Shown: positions 49,811 to 59,706, counted from the first letter of the stretch. The stretch: 64,000 nucleotides of DNA from Prosthecodimorpha hirschii (GCF_001305515.1 NZ_LJYW01000001.1:5182857-5246856); one strand, 5' to 3'. Made by a program: numbers and translations. The notes: generated from the sequence alone by a model not told the origin.

Positions 49811-50123
49811 GAGAACCGGTCTCCCGCCGCCCTGCGTCGCGCCGATCGGCAACCCGATCCGCCGGCAGCGGTGCCGTTTCCGTTCCCGGCGCCCGACTGT
49901 CACATCGCCATTGTGGAAGATCACTAGCGTGTCCGGCGGTGGCCGAGTCCGGTCCTGCCGTCAGCGGCCGGCCCGGATTGTGCCGCAGGTCGCTGCCGGG
50001 GCGGGCTTTGAGTCTTTTGCACGGATTCGTGCCGGTCCCGGTTCTCGAAGCGGCGGGCTTTCGGGGGCGAACGGCGCTTTGCGCATCGCCCCGGGCTGCG
50101 CCTTCAGTCGCGGGACATCGGGG
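49811..50123. other. 313-base upstream region of the third chaperone-effector pair
   Basis: No gene is supported. It should hold the promoter. GATCACTAGCG near 49920 is similar to GATCAGACTAGCA near 11145 upstream of the chaperone gene at 11291; with two short matches this is only suggestive. Confidence 0.35.
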
Positions 50124-50570
50124 ATGCAACAGTCGTCCGACGCCTTCCTCCACCTGCTCGCCGATCTCGGGGCGGAAATCGGCGAAGACCTCTCGCCCGA
50201 TCCGTCCGGCGTCCTGACCCTGGTTCTCGACGACGAGAGCTTCTCGCTCGAAAGTCCCGAAGGGGCGAGCTTCGTCTACCTGCAGGCCGCCATCCGCCGG
50301 CTCGGCCCGAACCGCGCGGCCGACCTCGAAGCCGCGATGCGGCTCAATCTGTTCGGGCACCCGCTGTCCAACGCCTGGCTCGCGCTCGACCCGGAGGGCG
50401 ATGCGTTGCGCCTCTGTTGCGCCCTGCCGATCGACGGGCTGGATACCGCCCGGCTGTCCGGTTTCCTGGAAGCCTTCGCGGCGACCATCAACGTTCTGCG
50501 CCACGGCGACACCGTCCCGGTGTCCGGAACGCTCGATACCGAGATCGCGCAGCATTTCGTGCGCATCTGA
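50124..50570 (+). CDS. CesT-family type III secretion chaperone
   Basis: 148 residues, acidic, from ATG 50124 (GGGG just upstream). Family pattern: FLHLLADLGAEIG, LVLDDESFSLE, AAMRLNLFGHPLSNAWLALD, and a final helix RLSGFLEAFAATINVL. It ends 28 bases before the 1554-residue protein, its presumed client. The LNLF motif is the one shared with the chaperones at 11291 and 17924. Confidence 0.82.
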   Translation: MQQSSDAFLHLLADLGAEIGEDLSPDPSGVLTLVLDDESFSLESPEGASFVYLQAAIRRLGPNRAADLEAAMRLNLFGHPLSNAWLALDPEGDALRLCCALPIDGLDTARLSGFLEAFAATINVLRHGDTVPVSGTLDTEIAQHFVRI

Positions 50571-50598
50571 CCGTCACGTCCGAGCGCCGGGGGCCGCC

Positions 50599-53500
50599 GT
50601 GGTCGATACCAATCTCAGCATCAAATCGGGCTTCTCCCTGCGCGCGCTTTTCGGCGGCGGCAAGACCCAGCAAGGGTCGGTCCATGCCTTCAAGCGGGCC
50701 AAGACCTCCGACAAGCCGAAAGTTTCCTCGCAGCACCGCTACAAGGGCGACCACGTCCTGACCCGCAAGGGCCATCGCGGCGCCCTCCTGCTCGGTCGCC
50801 TCGTCAAGGGCGATCCGGGCGGCGCGATCCAGCGCAAGAAGAGCCAGCTCGGCGGCCAGGGTCAGGGGGGCCAGGTTCAGGGCGGGCAGGTCCAGGGGGG
50901 CCAAGTCCAAGGCGGCCAAGTCCAAGGCGGGCAGGTCCAAGGCGGGCAGGCCCCGGCCAAGACCTTTGCCGAGAAGCTCGGCGACCTGCAGAAGGGCACG
51001 ACGGCGCTTGAGGACGGGTTCCGCACTCTCCTGATGAAGGATGTCCCGCACGAGACCCTGGCGACGCCGAAGGAGCGCCTGGCGCAGGAGACGGCGCTGG
51101 TCGGCGACCAACTCAAGCTCAAGGGCGATGCGGCGAAGCAGCAGGCCGTCGTCGGCGATCTGCTGGCGGATCGGCGCACCGCGCTGGCGACGGCGCGCGA
51201 TCACCTGCATCGGCTGGAGACGACCGACCCGGTCGACGCCGAGGCGGTCCGGCAGGTCAAGGACGACATCGCGACGCTGGAAGGCGCGATCGGCGAACTC
51301 CTGAAGCTGCGCGACCGGATCGTCGCGACCCAGATCGGCGCCGAATTCCCGCGTCTGGGGGCGAACCTGGACGGACCGCTGACCAAGGGCGGCGTGATGA
51401 CCGCGCTATGGTCCCTGCACAATGCCAGCCACGGCATCGGACGGCCGGGCGTCGGCGAGGCCACGGTCCGGCAGATCGGCCGGATGATCGACGAATTCGG
51501 CACCGGCCGCGAGCCGGTGCTGACCGATGGCGGCGAGCCTTTCACGCTGGCCGAATTCCGCGACGCGCTGAAAGGATATGGCGAAGCGCTCGGCAACCTG
51601 CATGGCCAGGAGGCGTCCGCCAAGGCGCGCGGCGAGATCGACCGGCTGGTCGCGGAGATCGGGACGCGGCTCGATTGCCGCGATGCGGTCGCGAGCTTCG
51701 GCCGGATCCTCGACAAGGACCCGAAATTCCCGCTCGGCGGCGCGATGCGCTCGATCGCCTCGGCCCTGCCGAACATCCGCGACAACGGCGACAGCCTCGA
51801 CCCGGCGCGCCGCGGCAGGGCCGCCGAGGGGCTGTCGACGCTCGCCGGCATGATCCGTGACGGCGAAACCTTCGAGGGTCTGCAGGGCCACGACGCCGAT
51901 TTCGACCGGGCGTGCCTGCCCTTCGAGCAGGAGCACGGCGCCCGGCAGTCCGTCGCCACGCTCACGGCGCGGCTGGAGCGCGACTACGGGCCGCTGCCGA
52001 AGGACATCCTCGACCTGGCGCACAAGAAGGAAGAGGACTTGACGCCGGCCGACCGCGACCGGCTGGTCGACCATTTCAGTCCCCTGCGCCGCGATCTCGC
52101 CCACACGCTGGCCGAATGTCGCGCCCTGCGCGAGGCGCCCGCGGAAGGCCGCAAGGCCGCGCAGCTCCGGCACGAACTCGGCGAGGTCAACCGGCGCCTT
52201 GCCGACGTGCTCAGCGTCGATCGCCGGCGCTGGTACAAGCCCTGGACCTGGGGGCAGGGCTCGGTGCGTGTCTTCAACGGCGCGCCGTCCAGCATCCGCA
52301 AGGACGCGGCCCTGCTGAAGGCGCTGAAATCCTTCGGCAACGAGGCCTCCGGGCGCGACGTGGCCTTCCTGATGGCGCGCATCGCCAATCTGGAGGCGCA
52401 GACGCTCAAGGCCGAACACAACGCGCTCGGCCTGCATCCGGGCCTCGATCTCGCCTCGCTCGATCCGCAGCCGGGGTCGCCGCTCGCTCATGTCGGCATC
52501 TCCAACGCGGAGCTCCGCTCGATCGGCGTCACGCCGACCGACCTGGCGGAGGTCGAGACGCTCGTCGGGCAGATGAACCGGCAGGGTGTCGGCGGCGTGG
52601 ACGATGTCCATCAGGTGACGAAGTCGATCAACGACGTCGCCCGCATCGTCCTGAAGAGCGAACTGACCCAGGGCATGATCGATGGCTACCAGGCCGAGAG
52701 CAATCGGGCGCTCGGCTCGGAGGTGCTCGACATCCTGGTCGGCGACGCGGATCTGCGCTACCGCAAGGCGCATCTGATGCCGGGTCCGACCGAGCGCACC
52801 GGCGGCCGCTCCGGCCTGTCGCTCGACGATCCGACCGTCTCCGGCCACTTCAAGGGCGTCGCGCAGCAGATCCGGCGCGATCTGTCGGGCGGCGACCCGC
52901 AGGATCCGGTCTGGACCGGCCTCGCCGACCAGGGCCGCCAGTATCGCGGCCTCGAGGATGCGATCGTCGAGGTCTACCAGGACTATCGCAAGGTCGAGGA
53001 CCGGATCGAGACGAGCCGCAAGGTGATCGCCGACGCCAATGCCGACGACCAGCGCGGCATCAAGGTCAGCGCCAACGACCCGCGCGGCCTGCGCAGTGCC
53101 AAGAGCGTCTTGGCCGCGCTGAAGATCAAGGAGGAGTACGACGCCGCCATTCTCCGCCGCGACCTGCCGGCCGCCCGCGATGCCGAGACGCGGATGAACG
53201 GCATCCTCGACGATCTGCGCGGCTACGACACCGGCTCGATGCACCGGTCCGGCTGGACGAAGATGACCGCGCGCCTGCGCGAGCGTCCCGATATCGGCGA
53301 ACTCGCCAGGCTGAAGGACGTCTGCGAGGCGATCGTCTATATCCGCGAAACCGGCCCGTCCCTGCTCGAAAAGCATGGCGGCGAGATCGAGACCGGCGGC
53401 GGCGCGCTCGACGACCTCGTCGCGCAGCGGCGCGAGGCGCATCCCAAGGCCATGGGTCAGGTCACCGACATGGTGCGCGCGGCCGTGCTGTCGGAATGGG

Positions 53501-55263
53501 CGAATGGCGGGTTCAGCCACGCCAAGTCCGATCTCACCGTCAAGGATGGCGTCTCGGAGACCTTCGATCCCGCCAGCGATCCGGCCCGCACGTCGATCGA
53601 GACCCGGCTGAAGGGCTGGGGACTCGATCTCGACACCTTCGCGCCGGAGATCGATTCCGTCCTCTACAGCCGCATGAGCGCATCCGACATGCGCCAATGG
53701 TTCCAGGAGGCCAACCTCTCATCGGAGACCGTAGACCGGATCCGGGTCGAGAATCCGGCCTTCTTCTCCAAGGCCGGCATGGTCGACCTGATGAAGTCGA
53801 TCGGCCACGGCTTCACACCGGACGGGCTCCTCAACCGCAAGGTCATGGACGAGAGAACCAAGTCGAGCCTGATCTCGATGCTGTCGAGCTTCCAGGAGGG
53901 CGACAAGCTCGACCTGCGCGCCGGCCAGCGCATCACGCTCGACAGCGGCAAGATCCCGGTCGAGCCGACCGGCCTGGTCGGCATCAAGGCGAAACTGTCC
54001 GGCGCCCATATCGGCCAGTTCGAGATCGAGCGCGGCAGCGACGGCTTCAAGCTGCATCTGCGCACGGGCGGCGAGGGGCGCGGCAATCTCGATCTGGTCG
54101 TCGGCAAGAAGTTCGACATGGCGCCCGGCGTCGAGTTGACGGCGGAGGGCTCGGTCGGCGTGGAAGGCAGCGTCGGCCGCCTGTCCGGCGTCAGCATCTC
54201 CTTCGCCAACAGCCCCGAAGGTTGCCAGGCCATGGTCAATCTCGTCGCCAAGATGGTCGACGGCGGCAAGATCGACCTGTGGGACTGGCAGGACGCGACC
54301 GATGTCGGCGGGACCACCGAGGATCGCGGCCGGATCGGTGCGAATGCGCAGGTGACCGGCCGCGCGCAGGTCGGCGGCAAGGGACCGAAACTGTCGGGCG
54401 TGCCCGACACGCTCGGCGTCGGCGTGCAGGCCCAGGCGCAGGTCGGGATCTCGACCGGGCGCAAGGATGTCACGACCGAGAGCCAGCGCGAGATCACCCG
54501 CAAGGGCGAGGTCGACGTGACGCTGACGGCGGGCGCCAATGTCTCGGTCTATGCGCGGCTCTACAATCCGCTCAACATGGGCACCGGCGCGCTCGCCGGT
54601 CTCGGCGGCCAGCAGGGGGCCAACCAGCATTTCGGCATGTCGTCGGGCAGCGACGGGATCAGCGGCACCTCGGACGACAAGCCGCTCTACAACATCACCG
54701 ACAATGTCCAGAATACCGATCTCGTCGGCCTGGGCGTCTCGACCTCGGTCTCCTACGTGTCGAAATGGAAGCAGGTCTCCAACCCGGACGGGACCTTCAA
54801 GAAGGTCGAGAAGGTCCGCCAGGCCAATGTCAGCCAGGGCCTGATCCAGTCTCTCGCCGCCGTCGACACGCCCGAGATGCAGCGCATCCTGACCGCCCCC
54901 GGCAACGAGGCGTTCCGCTCCGATTTCCAGGCCTTCATGAAGCTGATGGGGCCGCGCGACTTCATCGCCGTGACCTACAACATCAGGCCGGAACGGCTGG
55001 CGGAGGCGAACGAGATGATCGTGCGCGCCAATGCCTCGCGCCGGCAGGGCGACGGCCGGACGGCCGAGCGGCTCGAACGGCAGGCGCGGGCGATCGTCAA
55101 CGACGACGCCAATTACGTGCCGGCCAAGATCGGCCTGATCACCACCAGCCAGCGCAAGGAGGAGGTCACCAATCTCAATGCGCGCTGGCTGAAATGGGAC
55201 AGCTTCTCGGACGGCAAGTCCGAGCATACCGGCGTCACCCTGCAGGTGCCGCCGCCGAAGTGA
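50599..55263 (+). CDS. Very large putative type III effector with Gln/Gly repeats and glycine-rich C-terminal part
   Basis: 1554 residues from GTG 50599, behind CGGGGG and 28 bases after the chaperone stop. No signal peptide. Residues 1-84 are basic and disordered; 85-117 are five-residue GGQVQ repeats; about 120-1090 are helical with many charged segments; about 1100-1390 are Gly-rich with alternating hydrophobic residues (for example GVELTAEGSVGVEGSVG), as in beta-barrels or beta-helices; the end is helical again. I do not recognise a named family. Size, a dedicated chaperone and a possible C-terminal barrel recall AvrE/DspE effectors, but I see no diagnostic motif, so this is a hypothesis. 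Confidence 0.75.
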   Translation: MVDTNLSIKSGFSLRALFGGGKTQQGSVHAFKRAKTSDKPKVSSQHRYKGDHVLTRKGHRGALLLGRLVKGDPGGAIQRKKSQLGGQGQGGQVQGGQVQGGQVQGGQVQGGQVQGGQAPAKTFAEKLGDLQKGTTALEDGFRTLLMKDVPHETLATPKERLAQETALVGDQLKLKGDAAKQQAVVGDLLADRRTALATARDHLHRLETTDPVDAEAVRQVKDDIATLEGAIGELLKLRDRIVATQIGAEFPRLGANLDGPLTKGGVMTALWSLHNASHGIGRPGVGEATVRQIGRMIDEFGTGREPVLTDGGEPFTLAEFRDALKGYGEALGNLHGQEASAKARGEIDRLVAEIGTRLDCRDAVASFGRILDKDPKFPLGGAMRSIASALPNIRDNGDSLDPARRGRAAEGLSTLAGMIRDGETFEGLQGHDADFDRACLPFEQEHGARQSVATLTARLERDYGPLPKDILDLAHKKEEDLTPADRDRLVDHFSPLRRDLAHTLAECRALREAPAEGRKAAQLRHELGEVNRRLADVLSVDRRRWYKPWTWGQGSVRVFNGAPSSIRKDAALLKALKSFGNEASGRDVAFLMARIANLEAQTLKAEHNALGLHPGLDLASLDPQPGSPLAHVGISNAELRSIGVTPTDLAEVETLVGQMNRQGVGGVDDVHQVTKSINDVARIVLKSELTQGMIDGYQAESNRALGSEVLDILVGDADLRYRKAHLMPGPTERTGGRSGLSLDDPTVSGHFKGVAQQIRRDLSGGDPQDPVWTGLADQGRQYRGLEDAIVEVYQDYRKVEDRIETSRKVIADANADDQRGIKVSANDPRGLRSAKSVLAALKIKEEYDAAILRRDLPAARDAETRMNGILDDLRGYDTGSMHRSGWTKMTARLRERPDIGELARLKDVCEAIVYIRETGPSLLEKHGGEIETGGGALDDLVAQRREAHPKAMGQVTDMVRAAVLSEWANGGFSHAKSDLTVKDGVSETFDPASDPARTSIETRLKGWGLDLDTFAPEIDSVLYSRMSASDMRQWFQEANLSSETVDRIRVENPAFFSKAGMVDLMKSIGHGFTPDGLLNRKVMDERTKSSLISMLSSFQEGDKLDLRAGQRITLDSGKIPVEPTGLVGIKAKLSGAHIGQFEIERGSDGFKLHLRTGGEGRGNLDLVVGKKFDMAPGVELTAEGSVGVEGSVGRLSGVSISFANSPEGCQAMVNLVAKMVDGGKIDLWDWQDATDVGGTTEDRGRIGANAQVTGRAQVGGKGPKLSGVPDTLGVGVQAQAQVGISTGRKDVTTESQREITRKGEVDVTLTAGANVSVYARLYNPLNMGTGALAGLGGQQGANQHFGMSSGSDGISGTSDDKPLYNITDNVQNTDLVGLGVSTSVSYVSKWKQVSNPDGTFKKVEKVRQANVSQGLIQSLAAVDTPEMQRILTAPGNEAFRSDFQAFMKLMGPRDFIAVTYNIRPERLAEANEMIVRANASRRQGDGRTAERLERQARAIVNDDANYVPAKIGLITTSQRKEEVTNLNARWLKWDSFSDGKSEHTGVTLQVPPPK
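50851..50950 (+). repeat. 15-bp tandem repeats coding GGQVQ
   Basis: About six units of GGC-GGN-CAG-GTC-CAG type inside the large effector gene, in frame. The last units are nearly identical, so unit number may vary by slippage while keeping the frame. Confidence 0.9.
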
Positions 55264-55287
55264 GCGCCGCCGAAGCGAGCGGGGTGC

Positions 55288-55716
55288 TCAGCCGGCAGGA
55301 GCCGCGACGGGGCGCGCGTCCGTGAAGACGAAGCGGCGGTCGAGATTGTATTTCACCCCATATCCGATCGTGAGGCCGAGCACGCCGCCGGCCTCGCGCA
55401 TGGCATCGGTCTGCCAGGCGAGCCAGAAGGCCGTCTCCAGGCCCCAGAAGATCGCCGTCGTCGCCAGCCCCATCACCGTATAGAGCGTGAACTTGCGCGA
55501 GTGTCCGCCGAGGCTGCGGTCCCGGTCGAAGAAGATCCAGTGCTTGTCGAGCCAGTATTTCGTCACCAGTCCCGTGCCGGTGCCGGCGACCAGGGCGAGC
55601 GCGTAACCGGCCGGCCCGGCGCCGAAGGCCAGGACGCCGCGCTGGGTGGCCAGGTTGACCAGAGTGGCGAGCACCGCGAAGGCGGCGTAGCGCAGCACCA
55701 GGTGACTGAACGACAC
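55288..55716 (-). CDS. GtrA family membrane protein
   Basis: 142 residues with four membrane helices. GtrA pattern: LRYAAFAVLATLVNLATQRG, GLVTKYWLDKHWIF, and YGVKYNLDRRFVF near the end. GTG start (55714-55716). The family is linked to transport of lipid-linked glucose in O-antigen or teichoic acid modification. No partner GtrB gene is adjacent. Confidence 0.9.
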   Translation of the reverse strand: MSFSHLVLRYAAFAVLATLVNLATQRGVLAFGAGPAGYALALVAGTGTGLVTKYWLDKHWIFFDRDRSLGGHSRKFTLYTVMGLATTAIFWGLETAFWLAWQTDAMREAGGVLGLTIGYGVKYNLDRRFVFTDARPVAAPAG

Positions 55717-55913
55717 GGACGATGCTCCCGACTTCCCGCCATCCCGGTCGCCGCCGGGGCTTCGACCTCAGTCCAGCACGAGAAGGTAAAGATCGGATCA
55801 GCAAGACCTGACCGCGCCGGGCGGTTCATGGTTACCGGTTCGTCTATCGGCGCGCTCGAATTTACCTTGCGGCGCTATCTCCATATTGAATTGTCTTGCG
55901 TATAACGACGACC

Positions 55914-56540
55914 ATGAAATGGGGGCTTGTGCTCATGGTGCGTTATTTTCTGGTTTTCTCGGGTGCTGTTGCTGCCGTCCTGCTGGCGAGCCTGCCCGCG
56001 CATGCGATCAATCTCGGCGGCTCGGCCGGGCACTTCAAAAAGGCGCGGCACAGCTTCATCCAGGAGGGCAGCTACGCGGTCGCCCCGATGGGCCATGTCA
56101 TGTTCTGCCTGGCCAACCCGACCGAGTGCCGCAAGCCGAGCCTGATCCGCGTCACCCGGGTCGACCTGACCGGGCAGCGCCGGGCCGTGCTGGACGAGGT
56201 CAACCGCGCGGTCAACCGGGCGATCCTGCCGGTCAACGATCGGTCCGGCCCGGGCATCATCGACCAGTGGTCGCTCGCCCCGGCGAGCGGCGATTGCGAG
56301 GATTTCGCCATCACCAAGCGGCACCGGCTGATCCAGGCCGGATGGCCGGCCTCGGCGCTTCGCCTGGCGGTCGGCCGCGTGTCGAACGGCGAGGGCCATG
56401 CGGTGCTGGTGGTCAAGACCCGCGACGGCGATCTCGTGCTCGACAACCGATCCGACGCGATCCGGCCCTGGAAGGCGACCGACATCCGGTGGGTGTCGAT
56501 CCAGTCCGCCGAGGATCCTCGCTTCTGGCGCAGCCTCTGA
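55914..56540 (+). CDS. BTLCP family transglutaminase-like cysteine peptidase
   Basis: 208 residues from ATG 55914; ATG 55935 would give a shorter signal peptide. The signal peptide ends near LPAHA. Triad positions of the bacterial transglutaminase-like cysteine peptidases: Cys in SGDCEDFA, His in GEGHAVLVV, Asp in LDNRSD, plus the WKATD end motif. Known relatives (LapG) cleave surface adhesins under c-di-GMP control through LapD. No lapD or adhesin gene is near; the GGDEF-EAL gene at 44966 is the only c-di-GMP gene in view. Confidence 0.88.
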   Translation: MKWGLVLMVRYFLVFSGAVAAVLLASLPAHAINLGGSAGHFKKARHSFIQEGSYAVAPMGHVMFCLANPTECRKPSLIRVTRVDLTGQRRAVLDEVNRAVNRAILPVNDRSGPGIIDQWSLAPASGDCEDFAITKRHRLIQAGWPASALRLAVGRVSNGEGHAVLVVKTRDGDLVLDNRSDAIRPWKATDIRWVSIQSAEDPRFWRSL

Positions 56541-56674
56541 GCCCGGCGGCGCCGTCTTCGGCCCGCCGAAGGGCGGACATGCCGGCGTCGTCCGGCGGTG
56601 ATAGGACACTGCCGGGTCCGGCCGGACCGGCCGCGGCGTGCGGCTGCGGCGCCCGACCGTCGCTCGGAGGCTGC

Positions 56675-57175
56675 ATGTCATCGCCCGGCCGTCCCTCGCA
56701 TTTCGATAGCGCGACCGGCCGCGATCTGACCGGGCCTGAGGCCGGACCGCAGGCCGAGGCGCTCGTCGCCCGCCTGGCCATGGCGGCCGAGATCTATCCG
56801 CATTGGCGGATCGAGACCGGACCGGCGGCGGGACGCACCGTCGAGGTCAGCGTCCGCGATCCGCTCGTCGGCGACCCGGTCCGCATCGTGCTCGCGCTGG
56901 ACGGCGCCGCGATCGCCGTCACCGTGACGGCCGAGGCGTCCGGGTGGGTGCTTCTGGCGGTCGAGCGGGACGGCGCCGAGATCGCGCGGGCCCACGCCGA
57001 CTGCCCTTATGAGGAAGTCGAACTGCTCCCGCCCGGCCTGGACGATGCGGCCGATCCGCCCGGCCGGATGGGCAAGCGCCTCGACTGGATCGCGCTGTCC
57101 GCGGCCGCATGGCCGGTCCTCGGCGCGCTTGCCGGACCGGACGGTTTCGTCGTGGCGGCGGTCGTCGAGGCCTGA
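56675..57175 (+). CDS. Hypothetical acidic protein
   Basis: 166 residues from ATG 56675 with a strong CGGAGG ribosome site 4 bases upstream. Mostly beta-like, with alternating hydrophobic and charged strands (VEVSVRD, VRIVLALDG, AVTVTAEASG, VLLAVERDG) and an acidic C-terminal half. No signal peptide, membrane helix or known motif. Confidence 0.55.
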   Translation: MSSPGRPSHFDSATGRDLTGPEAGPQAEALVARLAMAAEIYPHWRIETGPAAGRTVEVSVRDPLVGDPVRIVLALDGAAIAVTVTAEASGWVLLAVERDGAEIARAHADCPYEEVELLPPGLDDAADPPGRMGKRLDWIALSAAAWPVLGALAGPDGFVVAAVVEA

Positions 57176-57256
57176 GCGGGCAGGGCGAGCCCGCTGTGCG
57201 CGCCCCGGGGGACGCCGGACCGGATGCCCGTGGCCGCCGCCGGACGCGCACCCCGG

Positions 57257-59347
57257 TCAGGGGGCGACCGCCTGCCAGACGGCCGCGATCTCCGCCTCGA
57301 CGCAGCCGGCGAGCCCGCGCCGGGCCAGACGGGCGGCGTTGCGGTCGCCCGGTCCGGCCAGCTCTGCCAGCAGCGCCGCCGCGACGATCTCCACCGGCCG
57401 GCCGAGCCGGGCCGCCAGCGCGGCCACGGCCGGATGCCGGGCGAGCCGGTCGAGTGCGGCAGCCTGTTCGGGCGTCAGGCGCCCGGGCAGGTCCGCGAGA
57501 TCGGTGATGTCGCGCCAGGGGATCGATGCGGCGACGGCCTTGAGCCCGCGGTCGCTCCGGCGCCCGAACAGCCGGCGCAGCAGCGACGGCGCCGGTGCGG
57601 CGGGAGCGCCCCCGTCGCTGGCCCCTCCGAACGGGGCGCTGGCGGGCGCGTCGTGTTTGGGCAGCATGACTTTCGTCGGCGCCATCCGGCTGCGACCCGG
57701 CGTTGCCGGCATGGCCATCGACGGGCTGTAGGCCCGCGGCGCCGCGGCCTCGATGCCCATATCGGTCATGAGTTCCATCGCCGGCAGCGCGATCTTGCGC
57801 GTCGCCGGCAGGTCCTCGCTGACGGCGCCGGCCTCGTCGACCATGACCAGACTGGTCAGATGCGTGACCAGCCGGTGGCGGAGCGCGAGATCGGTCGCGG
57901 CCGGACTGTCGAGGCGGGGCAGGATCAGGCCGGCCGCGAAGGCTGCGGCGGCCTCGTCCGGCACGCCGGTCTCGGGGCCGGGCGGGAAGTCGATCGCGAT
58001 CGCCAGGCCGTTGCGGGTCAGGGTCAGCCCGTCCCGCAAAGGAGTGCCGGCGGAGGCGGCCGGCGTGACCGGCTGGCGCGCCGCGGCGACGGCGGCGGCG
58101 AGCAGGCGACCGGTATCGGCCGCCGCGCCGACGAAGAGATCGCCGCCGGAAAGCGCGGCCAGATGGCCGACATTGGCCTCCAGGCTGTCCTCGCCGATCA
58201 GAACCACGCTGAAGCGCCGGCCTGTGCGGGCGAGCGCCTGCACGTCGAGCGCATGGCTCTTGCCGTCGGTGACGATGATCACGGTCCGGCTCTCCGGCCG
58301 GCCCGCCACGGCGGCCAGCGCGCTGCCGATCTCGGTGCCGCCCTGCGGGCCGGTCAGACCGCGCAGCGCCGTCTCCAGACTGGCGGCATCGGTGACGGCG
58401 CCGACGAAGGCGTGCCGCTCGTCGAAGCGCCAGAGCCGCACTCTGTCGCCCGACCGGAGCCGGCCGACGGCATCCCTGAGACCGGCGATCGCGGTCTCGT
58501 GCTTGCTGCGCCCGCCGGCATCGCGCTCGCCCATGGACCCGGATTCGTCGAGCAGCAGATCGCCGTCGAGCCGGCCCTCGGCGACCGGCGCCGGGGCGAT
58601 CGCCAGCCGCAGCGTCCGGCCGTCGCCGAACGGCGCGACCAGGGCGGTCGGCCGCCAGCCTTCCAGGCGCAGGTCGATCGGCCGGCCGAGCGAGAGTTCG
58701 AGCCCGTCCGCACCCGGCGGGCGGCCGTTGACCGTCAGGATGCCGGCATCGGCCGCCGCGTGGACGGTCGCCCGCGCCGGCGCGCCGCCGCCGATCAGGT
58801 CGTCGGAATCGGGCAGGGGCGAGCGGCCGTAGAGGTCGCCGACCGTGACCGGGATGCGCAGCACGGCGACCGACCCGTCCGGCGTCAGCCGGTCGGCGGC
58901 CGGCCCGAGCGTGGTCAGCGCGACGACCCAGCGGTCCTCGACCGCGACTTCGCCGCCGGGCGGGATGTTGGCGACCGACAGCATATGGATGCCGCGCAGG
59001 ACCTCTTCGTGCAGGATGGCGGTCCGGCCGCGGTCGATCGCCGTCTCGTAGACCTCGCGGGCCGCGCTGCGGGCCGCCGCTTGGGCGACCAGCCGGCGGC
59101 CGTCGATGGTCGCGGTCAGGCCGTAGAGCGTCGCCTGGACCGGCACCGGGAAGGTCAGGGTCGCCTCGATGCTGCCGGCTTCGGCATTGCGGAAGACGCG
59201 GCGCGTGGCGATTTCGGCGAGCGCGCCGCGGATGCGGATGTCGTAGCGGGTCGAGATCAGAGGCACCGGCGTGTCGCTGCCGCGGATGTGGGCGCCGGCT
59301 TTCCAGCGGCCGAGCGGGTCGGGGCTTGCGAGGATTTCAGTCGTCAT
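57257..59347 (-). CDS. VIT and von Willebrand factor A domain protein
   Basis: 696 residues. VIT domain at about 30-150 (typical VFRNxEAGSIEATLTFPVP and AREVYETAIDRGRTAILHEE), then a VWA domain (about 265-430) with an intact metal site DESGSMGE and later TDGK. The C-terminal third is Pro/Ala-rich and then helical. No signal peptide, so probably cytoplasmic. Proteins of this kind act as scaffolds binding partners through the metal site. It overlaps the MerR-like gene by 11 bases, so the two are coexpressed. Confidence 0.88.
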   Translation of the reverse strand: MTTEILASPDPLGRWKAGAHIRGSDTPVPLISTRYDIRIRGALAEIATRRVFRNAEAGSIEATLTFPVPVQATLYGLTATIDGRRLVAQAAARSAAREVYETAIDRGRTAILHEEVLRGIHMLSVANIPPGGEVAVEDRWVVALTTLGPAADRLTPDGSVAVLRIPVTVGDLYGRSPLPDSDDLIGGGAPARATVHAAADAGILTVNGRPPGADGLELSLGRPIDLRLEGWRPTALVAPFGDGRTLRLAIAPAPVAEGRLDGDLLLDESGSMGERDAGGRSKHETAIAGLRDAVGRLRSGDRVRLWRFDERHAFVGAVTDAASLETALRGLTGPQGGTEIGSALAAVAGRPESRTVIIVTDGKSHALDVQALARTGRRFSVVLIGEDSLEANVGHLAALSGGDLFVGAAADTGRLLAAAVAAARQPVTPAASAGTPLRDGLTLTRNGLAIAIDFPPGPETGVPDEAAAAFAAGLILPRLDSPAATDLALRHRLVTHLTSLVMVDEAGAVSEDLPATRKIALPAMELMTDMGIEAAAPRAYSPSMAMPATPGRSRMAPTKVMLPKHDAPASAPFGGASDGGAPAAPAPSLLRRLFGRRSDRGLKAVAASIPWRDITDLADLPGRLTPEQAAALDRLARHPAVAALAARLGRPVEIVAAALLAELAGPGDRNAARLARRGLAGCVEAEIAAVWQAVAP

Positions 59348-59693
59348 CGCGGCGGTCCTTTTCGACGATCGTCCGCACCACCTCGGCCAGGCGCGCCACC
59401 AGCCCTTCGGCCGGTTCGCCGCTGCCGATCAGGCGGGGTTCCACCATGAGGGTCAGCCCCGGCGCGACCGGAAACGGAACCGCGCCCCCCTCGTTCAGAA
59501 GCACCTTGATGGCCGCGGGCGGCAGGCCGCGGGCGCGCAATTCGCCATAGCGCCGGATCGCGGCGACATGATCGTCGCCGTAGTCGGCCCGCGCCCGGCC
59601 GCCACGCGGCGCCGGCACGAAGCCTTCGGCGATCATGTAGCGGATCTGGCGTTCGGCGACCCCGGTCAGGGCGGCGAGCTCGCGGATGTTCAC
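59337..59693 (-). CDS. MerR-like helix-turn-helix regulator
   Basis: 118 residues. GTG at 59691-59693 is chosen: it has GGAGC 7 bases upstream and the conserved start MNIRELAALTGVAERQIRYMIAEG. The ATG at 59756 would put the promoter and operators inside the gene. Only the DNA-binding half resembles MerR; the rest is short and lacks a metal site. It is cotranscribed with the VIT-VWA gene and probably controls its own promoter through the paired palindromes just upstream. Confidence 0.82.
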   Translation of the reverse strand: MNIRELAALTGVAERQIRYMIAEGFVPAPRGGRARADYGDDHVAAIRRYGELRARGLPPAAIKVLLNEGGAVPFPVAPGLTLMVEPRLIGSGEPAEGLVARLAEVVRTIVEKDRRDDD

Positions 59694-59706
59694 GTCGGTG
59701 CTCCTA

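Noticed and set aside
50851-50950. Short regular repeats that could suggest a CRISPR array
   Set aside because: Units are 15 bases, contiguous without spacers and in frame within a gene; they code for GGQVQ repeats.
51406-53697. 763-codon minus-strand and 51912-55325 plus-strand alternative frames over the large effector
   Set aside because: Shadows of the same gene; only the 50599-55263 frame has a chaperone-linked start and a protein-like residue mix.
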